A stretch of 64,000 bases of DNA, from positions 39,273-103,272 of the forward strand of contig NZ_JAQQWT010000013.1 in the NCBI RefSeq assembly GCF_028610705.1, written 5' to 3'. The position numbers and the translations under genes are program-made. A model generated the notes under the pieces. It ran no database searches. It saw nothing but the letters and a program-made list of their open reading frames with translations, and was not told the DNA's origin. Numbering within the stretch: the stretch's first letter is position 1; each line of letters opens with the position of its first letter. This DNA is from Halalkalibacter alkalisediminis. GTDB lineage: Bacteria > Bacillota > Bacilli > Bacillales > Bacillaceae_D. Positions 37,684 through 46,094 of this stretch are shown piece after piece.

Positions 37684-40368
37684 ATGAAGAAAAGATACGT
37701 ACTAGTTGTTGTTACGGCACTGATTATGATTGTAGGGTATGTTAGTGAAACGAGGTCAGAGGTTGCCTCGTTCGCTGCTGTTACTGATGATTATTACACA
37801 GAAAAATACCGTCCGCAATATCACTTTTCAACTCCACAGGGGCGACTTGCTGATCCAAATGGACTCATTTATTTCGAAGGAGAATATCACTTGTTCCACC
37901 AGAAAATGGGAACTTGGGCACATGCTGTCAGTAAGGACATGCTTCATTGGGAGCACCTCCCCATTGCGTTAGAGCATGATGAACTGGGCCAGGCTTTATC
38001 AGGAACTTCAGTCATCGATTGGAACGATACGACTGGCTTTTTTGATGGAGAAGCAGGTATGGTAGCTATTTATACAAGTACAGAGGGAGGTGAGTCTCAA
38101 GGGATTGCTTATAGCAAAGACAATGGACGAACGTGGGAGCGCTATGAAGGAAATCCAGTCATTGAAAATCCGGGAATAAAAGATTTCCGTGATCCGAAAG
38201 TATTTTGGCATGAAGAAACGGAAAAATGGGTGATGGCTGTCACTACGGATAAAAGTGTTACATTTTATAACTCTCCTAACTTAATTGATTGGCAATACCA
38301 AAGTAAATTTGGCGTAGATGAACAAGGCAATGAGCACGGTACTCATGTTGCTGTATGGGAAACGCCGGATTTATTCCGTTTACCGGTCGATGGGAATGAA
38401 GAAAAGCAAAAATGGGTGCTTACAGTAAGTGTTGGAGACAATCATGTCACGGACGGGTCGACCAATCAATATTTTATTGGAGAATTTGATGGATATACAT
38501 TCACAAATGATAACCGACCTGAAGAGGTACTAATTACAGATTTTGGTCAAGATTTTTATGCAGCTCAGTCATTTAACGAACTTGCAGAGGGGGACGATCG
38601 ACGTATTTGGTTGGCGTGGATGGCTAATTGGCGTTACCCTTATCAGTCGCCGACCTATCCTTGGATGGGCTCGATGTCGATTCCACGTGAAGTAACTTTA
38701 AGAACAGTTGAGGACGGTAGCATTCGCTTATTCCAAGAGCCGATTAGGGAATTAAAGGACATTCGTGCAACCGAACATTCGATAGACTCTTTTACTTTAG
38801 AGGGGGAACAGGTAATAGAAGACTTTTCTGGAGTATCCTACGAGTTTGAAGCAGTTATCGAATGGGAAGAAGTTGAACAATTTGGGATACGCCTCCGACA
38901 ATCTGCTGAGGAAGAAACGGTCGTTGGTGTTGATCTGAATTCAGAAACTATTTTCCTAGATCGAACGAAAGCTGGTCTTGATACGTTAATTGATAGAAAT
39001 GGGGAGCGGTTTCAATTTGGAAAGCGGTTTGAAGCTGACTTTCCAGTGGAGAGAGAACAGATTAAAATTCACGGTTTGGTGGATGAATCCTCAGTTGAAC
39101 TCTTTATCGATGACGGGGAAATGGTTTTTACGAATTTGATTTATACTAAACCGACCAATAGTGGCATTGAGTTGTATGCAGAAGGTGGTAGTGTTGAGGT
39201 CGTCTCACTCGATTTCTTCCATTTACATTCGACGTGGCGTGAGGCTCCGGCCGAAGGGGAAATCGAACGAATTGTGGTCAGTGAAGAGTATTTGAATGTA
39301 AACATTGGCGAGTCAAAGGAGATTATTGCAAACGTTAAGCCAGATTGGTTAGGTGAAATCGAACCACTTGAGTGGGAAGTAAGTGAGCCAGGAATGGTCG
39401 AAATGAACAAAATCGATGATAAAACTGTATTGATCACCGGTGTTGAGCCAGGATTAACAAACCTAACGATACGTGATCCGAATGGAGATAGTTCAAAAGA
39501 AATGATTATTCGGGTTTCAGATGGCAGCCATTCAGCTTATATAGATGGCTGGGGACCTTCTCCTCTATCTGGGGAGCAGTCGGGTCATTGGAACATTATT
39601 AATGAATCAAGTGTGACGAGTCGCCTTGAACATAACCATGAATGGGCCAAATTGTATAGAGAAGAACTTATCACTGGTGACTTTCTCGTTTCTGCTGATA
39701 TCCAATGGGTCAATCAAGGAGCAGAGGGCTTCCCAAAATACGGACTTACGATTACGGACGAAGAAAAGACAACGGTGTCTGCCTTTTTTAACAAAGATAT
39801 CAATATGTTAGAAACGTATGCAGAATTTCGTGGTGAAGCGATTGGCTGGGAAGGAGTCAGATTACCACAAAACACAAATCTTCAAGAAGCACAAGCATTA
39901 AAAGTCGAGAAATTGGGGGATACGTTTACCTTCTATTTTAATGATAAAGAAATGTATGAAAGAACAGTAGAGATGGTAGGGAACATCAGTGTAGGGATAA
40001 TAAGTGAAAATACGGAGGCCGATTTTACAAATTACGTCATACAGAGTACTACTTCAGAAAGTTACTGTCTTCAGGATGTAATTGAAATGGTTAAAACAGC
40101 TGATATTACTCCGGTTGGAATCAAGCAGTCTTCTTTGTCTCATTTAGATAACGCTCAAAAACATTTTGAGCGCGCACAACAGCTTTATGATGACGGAAAA
40201 ACAAATCAGGCAACAATGCAAGAAGAAAAAGGCTATAAAAGCGTCCAAAATTTTCTGGAATACATTCAGCAAAGAATTGAAAGACAAATTGCTGAGGAGG
40301 TAAAAGAAGAGTTGGTCAGAATGGCGAATTATATTATCGAACACGAGACGGAGTCATTGAATAAATGA
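37684..40368 (+). CDS. Secreted multidomain GH32 levanase/inulinase-like enzyme
   Basis: About 894 residues. Signal peptide (about 1-32, ending VASFA). The GH32 propeller has nucleophile Asp57 in LADPNG, Asp170 in FRDPK and acid/base Glu226 in WETPDLF, then the beta-sandwich to about 520. A Big_2/Ig-like domain (about 525-610) is followed by a LamG-like domain (about 615-790) and a charged helical tail (about 800-894). The usual WMNDPNG and ECP motifs are changed to LADPNG and ETP. Expected to cut extracellular fructan. ATG at 37684 with GAGGAGG; an in-frame ATG at 37621 has no site. Confidence 0.9.
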   Translation: MKKRYVLVVVTALIMIVGYVSETRSEVASFAAVTDDYYTEKYRPQYHFSTPQGRLADPNGLIYFEGEYHLFHQKMGTWAHAVSKDMLHWEHLPIALEHDELGQALSGTSVIDWNDTTGFFDGEAGMVAIYTSTEGGESQGIAYSKDNGRTWERYEGNPVIENPGIKDFRDPKVFWHEETEKWVMAVTTDKSVTFYNSPNLIDWQYQSKFGVDEQGNEHGTHVAVWETPDLFRLPVDGNEEKQKWVLTVSVGDNHVTDGSTNQYFIGEFDGYTFTNDNRPEEVLITDFGQDFYAAQSFNELAEGDDRRIWLAWMANWRYPYQSPTYPWMGSMSIPREVTLRTVEDGSIRLFQEPIRELKDIRATEHSIDSFTLEGEQVIEDFSGVSYEFEAVIEWEEVEQFGIRLRQSAEEETVVGVDLNSETIFLDRTKAGLDTLIDRNGERFQFGKRFEADFPVEREQIKIHGLVDESSVELFIDDGEMVFTNLIYTKPTNSGIELYAEGGSVEVVSLDFFHLHSTWREAPAEGEIERIVVSEEYLNVNIGESKEIIANVKPDWLGEIEPLEWEVSEPGMVEMNKIDDKTVLITGVEPGLTNLTIRDPNGDSSKEMIIRVSDGSHSAYIDGWGPSPLSGEQSGHWNIINESSVTSRLEHNHEWAKLYREELITGDFLVSADIQWVNQGAEGFPKYGLTITDEEKTTVSAFFNKDINMLETYAEFRGEAIGWEGVRLPQNTNLQEAQALKVEKLGDTFTFYFNDKEMYERTVEMVGNISVGIISENTEADFTNYVIQSTTSESYCLQDVIEMVKTADITPVGIKQSSLSHLDNAQKHFERAQQLYDDGKTNQATMQEEKGYKSVQNFLEYIQQRIERQIAEEVKEELVRMANYIIEHETESLNK

Positions 40369-40643
40369 CAGCTAAAAGGATGATCAATACACTCAATAGA
40401 TAATCGTATAAAAAACGCTTTTTTCAGATTTTGAGAGACACATTTTTTTACGGGTAGAAAAAAGTAGTACAGGATAAGAGCTGACACAATCAGAAAGAGA
40501 AACATCGAAAAAATAATAGATACCATTTGAATGGTTTTCTAACTCAGGGTCGTATAGTATTGTATTTTAATATGTAATTGGGCCACTACATGCTGAGTTT
40601 TAAAAATTTGAAACTAAACGAACGTTGAAAGGAAGGGAGATAG

Positions 40644-40906
40644 ATGAAAAAAAGGTGCTATTCATGGTTTGACGGTGATTTTTGGTATGGCCATTGTGGT
40701 GTCTTTCTTTAGTCCTTTCTCTAGTGACCATGAAGATAAAGATGATACAAGTAATGGTACGGATCAAATAGAGCTGACATTCTTGCTCAATTATGGAACC
40801 CCTGCGGAAAATCAAGCATATGAAGAATTAATTTCTAATTTTGAAGAAGGCAGTTGAGAAAATAAATACAAGGTTAGAAGAAATAAGGCATAAGGAATTC
40901 CTCTAG
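40644..40906 (+). pseudogene. Remnant of a membrane-anchored solute-binding protein gene
   Basis: It has a good GGAAGGGAG site and ATG at 40644, then a frameshift in the anchor helix. The continuing frame gives DQIELTFLLNYGTPAENQAYEELISNFEE, the counterpart of residues about 37-65 of the protein at 28798. It then jumps directly to AVEKINTRLEEI, the counterpart of that protein's last residues (AVEKINNAL). Over 350 codons in between are missing. So this is an internally deleted, frameshifted paralogue. Confidence 0.8.
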
Positions 40907-40930
40907 TTACGCAACTAGGGGATATTTTTT
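40899..40930 (+). terminator. Terminator after the binding-protein remnant
   Basis: CCTCTAGTT / AACTAGGGG with a 4-base loop and ATATTTTTT. Almost the same hairpin as at 31011, and both are followed by a copy of the regulon operator. Confidence 0.75.
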
Positions 40931-40998
40931 AGGCTTACGTGGTGCTGCGAGCTTAGAGAAAGGGTCTTTCCTCTTAATTATAATCGATTTTAACTCCC

Positions 40999-41065
40999 GA
41001 ATATTTTAAATGTTTACATCTAAAGAAATTGAAATCTCCGCTCTAGCACTTTTGTTATAGTAAAA
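40999..41065 (+). promoter_or_regulatory. Operator/promoter copy C of the fructan regulon
   Basis: GAATATTTTAAA and AAAGAAATTGAAAT half-sites, then TTTTG and -10 TATAGT at 41056, again 57 bases from the block start. More diverged than copies A and B in the second half-site. Precedes the RbsB-like gene. Confidence 0.6.
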
Positions 41066-41197
41066 AACAAGACAAGAATAGAACTTAAGCGTTATCTTTT
41101 CTGAAAATTATTAACAGGTAAAGGTGTTTATGGTTATAATTTATTTCCTTATTAATGAAACAGCATTGCCTAGAAATATGAAATGACGGGGTATCAA

Positions 41198-42130
41198 ATG
41201 GTAAAAAGGTTATTCGTTCTGCCTCTAGTTATCGTTGCATTGTCTTTTATTTTTAAATCAATTGATGAAAAACCTACAGTAGTCGTTGTATTAAAAGATT
41301 TAGATTCGGAATATTGGAGGATTGTTGAAGCGGGTTTGAGAAAAGGATTTGAGGATTTTGATATAGAGGGTGAAATTATTGCTCCCACTAACTTATCATT
41401 TTTAGAGCAGGTTGATATGTTAGAGCGTGTGCTAATAGAAAAACCTGATATCTTAATAATCTCCCCTATGTATCCAAATTATAGTATTCCTACTTTAGAA
41501 CGGTTTATTGAAAAGGATATTCCTGTTTTTTTATTAGATACCGATCATCAATGGGATAATAAAACAACCTATATCGGTACGGATAATGTTGCTTTAGGTA
41601 GAAGAGCAGGAGCGTTACTCGGTTCACAGTTGCAGCCTGGAAATGAAGTAGCATTAATAGGAGTAGATTTATATAGTCCAGTTGCATCTGAACGGATGCA
41701 GGGAGCTACTTTAAGTTTAGAGGATGCAGGAATTGAAATTGTTGCGAAAAAAGTAAATGTATACTCTGAACCATTGAAAATCAAAGAAGAGATTGAAAAA
41801 ATTATAGAAACCCATCCTAAAGTGAAAGGGATTATCGCTACCAATGACACTCTGTCATTAATTGCTTTTGAGGTGATGGCAGCGTATGGGTTGAACATGC
41901 CAATTATAGGAACAGATGGAACGAACGATATGATTGAATTGATAGAAGAAGGAGAGCTACCTGGGACCGTAGCACAGAATCCTTATGATATGGGCTATTT
42001 AAGCGTTGAAACCGTAAAGAAAGTGATAAATGGTGAAAATGTTGACAAACATATTGATAGTGGAGTCGACATCATCATTAAAGGCAATGCGAAACAAAGG
42101 TTAGAGTTCCAGAAAAGAATGTTGAAATGA
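41198..42130 (+). CDS. RbsB/LacI-type periplasmic sugar-binding protein
   Basis: About 310 residues. N-terminal membrane anchor (about 3-20), then a Peripla_BP_4 two-lobe domain (VVVVLKDLDSEYWRIVEAGL, PDILIISPMYPN, TTYIGTDNVALGRRAGALL, GIIATNDTLSLIAFEVM, PIIGTDGTNDMIE). No lipobox. No permease or kinase is adjacent, so it could feed a distant transporter or serve as an accessory sensor. ATG at 41198 has a CGGGG site; the ATG at 41183 has none. It follows operator C, so it is probably co-regulated with the fructan genes. Confidence 0.85.
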   Translation: MVKRLFVLPLVIVALSFIFKSIDEKPTVVVVLKDLDSEYWRIVEAGLRKGFEDFDIEGEIIAPTNLSFLEQVDMLERVLIEKPDILIISPMYPNYSIPTLERFIEKDIPVFLLDTDHQWDNKTTYIGTDNVALGRRAGALLGSQLQPGNEVALIGVDLYSPVASERMQGATLSLEDAGIEIVAKKVNVYSEPLKIKEEIEKIIETHPKVKGIIATNDTLSLIAFEVMAAYGLNMPIIGTDGTNDMIELIEEGELPGTVAQNPYDMGYLSVETVKKVINGENVDKHIDSGVDIIIKGNAKQRLEFQKRMLK

Positions 42131-42255
42131 AAGAGGCTAGTGAAATTGTTATCCAATATGAACCAACCAATCCCTATGATCGTAATGTCGTAGCCGATAT
42201 CGTACAGTTATCGAAAAAGGCTCCTTTCAAATTGGTAATATCAAGAAGGCCTTAG
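42127..42255 (+). CDS. Possible 42-codon gene coupled to the RbsB-like gene
   Basis: The start codon overlaps the previous stop (ATGA). The product would begin MKEASEIVIQYEPTNPYDRN. It could be a real small protein or a 5' remnant of a larger gene. Family not recognised. No independent ribosome-binding site is visible beyond the coupling. Confidence 0.3.
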   Translation: MKEASEIVIQYEPTNPYDRNVVADIVQLSKKAPFKLVISRRP

Positions 42256-42609
42256 ACATTTGAAGTATCTTAAACGCTTTTAGAGTATAATACCGTTCAA
42301 ATTTATACTTTCATACTCTTGAACATGTGTGAGTGGGTAATCGGTAAAACTAATTATTTATTAAATATGTAAAAGAGAAAGTAAATGTATACGATGTATT
42401 CTATAAAGATAAGTGTAGATTTTAAAGCTAACCTTCATAAGATATCATGCTATTTTTCAAAGAAAAAGAAAGTCTGTGATACTAACTTGATCCCAGACTT
42501 AAGTAAATTATGTTTTCTAAAGTGAACTTGAGTTTTTTCACACTTTTAAAAACCGCACTACAATAGCTTTACGCACACCCTTCACCTTACGGAAATAAGT
42601 GCCCCGACA
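42256..42609. other. AT-rich non-coding right end of the island
   Basis: About 350 bases with no credible ORF. One hairpin AGTCTG / CAGACT is visible at about 42468–42499. Confidence 0.45.
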
Positions 42610-42653
42610 TTGACAGGGTGGAGGTCACTGGTTCGAACCCAGTACGGGTCATT
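42610..42653. repeat. attR: duplicated 3' half of tRNA-Val
   Basis: Exact copy of 24811–24854, starting at the anticodon loop. The 5' half of the tRNA is missing, so this is not a functional tRNA. A GCGCCTTTCA / TGAGAGGCGC hairpin similar to the tRNA-Val terminator follows at about 42675–42705. Confidence 0.9.
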
Positions 42654-42765
42654 TCCTAAAAAGCTAGTAATGACGCGCCTTTCAGTAATTGAGAGGCGCT
42701 TTTGTTATGCTTAGAAAACATAAGGATGCCGACATTTTGCCGACGAATTTTTAAAAAAGCTGATT

Positions 42766-43101
42766 TTAAGATGAATTTCGATTGCTTTTATGCATAAATA
42801 ATGAATCCAATTTATCAGCTGCTGATTGATCAACTTTTTGTAAAACATGACCATAGGTATTCATAGTCGTCTTGATGTCGGCGTGACCTAATCGATCAGC
42901 TATGACTTTTGCATGTACCCCCTGATTAATTAATAAAGTTGATGACGTGTGTCGGAGAGCATGAAAATTAATATAAAGGAAATCATGTTTTTTTAAAAAC
43001 CTCTCCCAGAAGCGATTAATAGAACATGGATGGTATGGTTTTCCACTCTCATTAGCAAAGATGATAAAATGATTCTCATCCCACAATTTATCCATAGCCA
43101 A
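42766..43101 (-). pseudogene. C-terminal fragment of a tyrosine-recombinase integrase
   Basis: 111 residues. Catalytic HALRHTSSTLL (Arg and His), LGHADIKTT and the nucleophile Tyr in MNTYGH are all present. The N-terminal DNA-binding and the first catalytic Arg regions are absent; no matching frame continues upstream. It lies 113 bases beyond attR, pointing toward it, as integrases usually do next to their att site. Probably inactive. Confidence 0.85.
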
Positions 43102-43259
43102 CCTTTCTCTATTCCTTATAGACTGTAGCCTTCTAAAGGTTGAATAAGTTATATGGTAAAATCAACTTTTTGAAAAAAAGGTTGTTTTTACCAGTTGCTT
43201 AGGGCTATAATCTTATTTATTAACACAAACAAATTAATAGAATAGGTGGATGGAATTAA

Positions 43260-44261
43260 ATGAATTTTAATACTTATAAGGGCTCTTTTGTTATTGCTAT
43301 CTGTATCTCTTTATTCTTACTGTTCTTACCAATGCAAACTTTTGCTTATGAGGTCTACAAGGATTTTTCTGCAGAAATTTTTAATTCATTATCAGATGAG
43401 CAGATTAGAGATTTAGAGTCAAAAGGGTATACACCTGGGGCTCTCGCTGAACAATTAGAAATAGGTAGAGGATATGATGAATTAAGTAAGATTGAGTTAG
43501 TAGAGGAACAAGTTGTTTATCACAAAGTAATTGAGTACTTTCCAGCAGGATATCAAGAACCGGATGAGCACAATGTATCTGCTATGCTATTTGATGAGTT
43601 TGAGAGAGCTAGCAGTGATGAGTTTTATAGTGAAGTTATAGAATTGACGGAGGAGGAATTTTTAAAAGAGATCGAGGAGGAAGATGAGTCAGTCACTCTT
43701 TTTTCTACAACCGATGAACATAGGACTAGCACATCATACAAAAGAATGGCTACTATAATGTATAGGATAAATAGAGATAGATACCGAGTTTCTAATAAAG
43801 TGGATTGGACGAAAATGCCTATTCACCGAAAACATGATATTATTGCTATAGCTCTTAATAAGAATACTTCTCCATTGAAAGGGACGGAATGGGCGAAACA
43901 AACTTGGACATCTTCTTCAGGTACAAACCCAGGAAGTGCTACTTATACAACGAATAGTTCTAAATGGGAAAGAAATGCGAGTGGTTACGGTTTGTATTTT
44001 AAGTTAAAACAAGGTTTTACTGATACTGGGAATACACCTGTGGGTCGCATTACGATGTATATGGAATATGAAGCAGGACCTAATGTGAGCAACGTAACAC
44101 TTGTGGATGGATATGGACATTATTATCATCTTGAACACCCCGTTAATATTACACCGAGCTTTACAATTGGAGCTGGCGGAGTAGGGGTTTCAATCAGTGG
44201 TGGATACCAATCAGAATACACTAGACATAGACCTGAAACCCACGTTCAACTTTTTAGATAA
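43260..44261 (+). CDS. Secreted protein of unknown function
   Basis: 333 residues. Signal peptide (about 1-29, ending TFAYE). A charged, acid-rich propeptide-like region (about 30-155) is followed by a basic, Ser/Thr/Tyr-rich C-terminal half (about 160-333) likely rich in beta-strand, ending in a glycine-rich segment (TIGAGGVGVSISGGYQSEYTRHRP). No family recognised; the acidic pro-region plus beta-rich mature part could suit a secreted enzyme, toxin or bacteriocin-like product, but nothing proves it. ATG with AGGTGGATGG. It has its own terminator and sits among mobile-element debris, so it may be acquired. Confidence 0.7.
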   Translation: MNFNTYKGSFVIAICISLFLLFLPMQTFAYEVYKDFSAEIFNSLSDEQIRDLESKGYTPGALAEQLEIGRGYDELSKIELVEEQVVYHKVIEYFPAGYQEPDEHNVSAMLFDEFERASSDEFYSEVIELTEEEFLKEIEEEDESVTLFSTTDEHRTSTSYKRMATIMYRINRDRYRVSNKVDWTKMPIHRKHDIIAIALNKNTSPLKGTEWAKQTWTSSSGTNPGSATYTTNSSKWERNASGYGLYFKLKQGFTDTGNTPVGRITMYMEYEAGPNVSNVTLVDGYGHYYHLEHPVNITPSFTIGAGGVGVSISGGYQSEYTRHRPETHVQLFR

Positions 44262-44266
44262 ATATC

Positions 44267-44308
44267 TAAAAATAACGTTAGACTAATATTGGTCTAACGT
44301 TATTTTTA
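44267..44308. terminator. Bidirectional terminator
   Basis: AAAAATAACGTTAGAC pairs with GTCTAACGTTATTTTT around a 7–8 base loop, between two convergent genes. Confidence 0.9.
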
Positions 44309-44323
44309 ATATTTAAGTAGAGT

Positions 44324-44500
44324 CTAAACCTTATTTAAGAATTTAAAGAAAGAAATAATAAACCATAAAGTACTTACTATTATTAAAAAAATTGATAAAT
44401 AAAATAGTAAAAAGTTAATTTTTCCTATTCCTAATTTAGAAATTGAGAGGAAAAGTATGCCAAACAGTAAGTAAAGTTGAGGTAATATATACTTTTGCAT
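44324..44500 (-). CDS. Small membrane protein convergent with the secreted protein
   Basis: 58 residues starting MQKYILPQLYLLFGILFLSI, with two hydrophobic helices (about 5-25 and 30-52) separated by KLGIGK. ATG at 44500 is preceded by AAAAGGGG. It shares a bidirectional terminator with the gene at 43260. Two-helix small membrane proteins can be immunity proteins, holins or just orphans; no function is assigned. Confidence 0.6.
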   Translation of the reverse strand: MQKYILPQLYLLFGILFLSISKLGIGKINFLLFYLSIFLIIVSTLWFIISFFKFLNKV

Positions 44501-44788
44501 GAGTTCGCCCCTTTTGATGGAAATTTCTTCTATATACTATCATTATTAACCCGAGATAGCAATTTATTTTTGAGTGTTAACTCACTATCTTAATGAACTT
44601 TTAAGGTACTTATCTATTGCAATATCCTGATATACTTATAGTATGGAAGAAATTCCAAATAAAATAGTAAATGACATGAGTCTATACTATTCGAGTTGTA
44701 ATACTATGGTTTTTCATTTTGTGTTTATCCATGACAATTAAGTTTACCTTTTGAGACATTCCTACGAGCGGGGATGTCTTCTTTTTAT
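44501..44788. other. Intergenic region without recognisable gene
   Basis: AT-rich; contains a possible -10 TATACT-like sequence near 44630–44645 but no ORF with a ribosome-binding site. Confidence 0.4.
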
Positions 44789-44861
44789 ACCTCTATCGTC
44801 TAACGGATAAAGACACGTGAATTCTAGGTATGTTATGTGGATTCGATTCCTGCTAGGGGCT
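44789..44861 (+). pseudogene. tRNA-Arg(TCT)-like remnant
   Basis: Acceptor-like CCTCTA / TAGGGG, perfect D-stem GTCT / AGAC, anticodon loop ATTCTAG (anticodon TCT), and a TTCGATT T-loop are in the right order. However, the anticodon stem and T-stem contain mismatches and G-T pairs. Could be a degraded tRNA, a phage-type tRNA, or an old att site. Confidence 0.45.
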
Positions 44862-45067
44862 TTATGGGTCTTGTGTTACTAAGGAAGACCGCAACCGAGC
44901 GCACAAGGGGCGGGAAGAGGTGCATGAGTTATAATCCTTTCCAATCTCGTTAATTAATCGAGGTTGCATCCTAGGTTATAAGGAGAAGAACAAACAACCA
45001 TCCACTCTTCGGAGTGTAAAAGTCAAGCTAACGATGTACATTTTTGATCATTTAAGAATGTATAAAA

Positions 45068-46094
<1,027 letters not shown>

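Larger units (their letters stand above)
24811..42653. mobile_element. 17.8-kb tRNA-Val-integrated island carrying fructan utilisation
   Basis: The island is bounded by the 44-bp repeats at 24811–24854 and 42610–42653. Contents: YesM/YesN-type pair, binding proteins, LplB/YtcP-like permeases, DUF624 protein, two GH32 enzymes, fructokinase, pseudogenes. No integrase is inside; a truncated integrase lies 113 bases beyond the right repeat, so the element is probably no longer mobile by itself, or the two belong to different insertions. Confidence 0.75.

Noticed and set aside
40329..40815. Minus-strand ORFs of 65–71 codons around the binding-protein remnant
   Set aside because: They are antisense to the GH32 tail and to the recognisable remnant; no start signals.
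42596..42653. A second tRNA-Val gene
   Set aside because: Only the part from the anticodon loop onward matches; the acceptor 5' strand and D-arm are absent, so it is an att duplicate.
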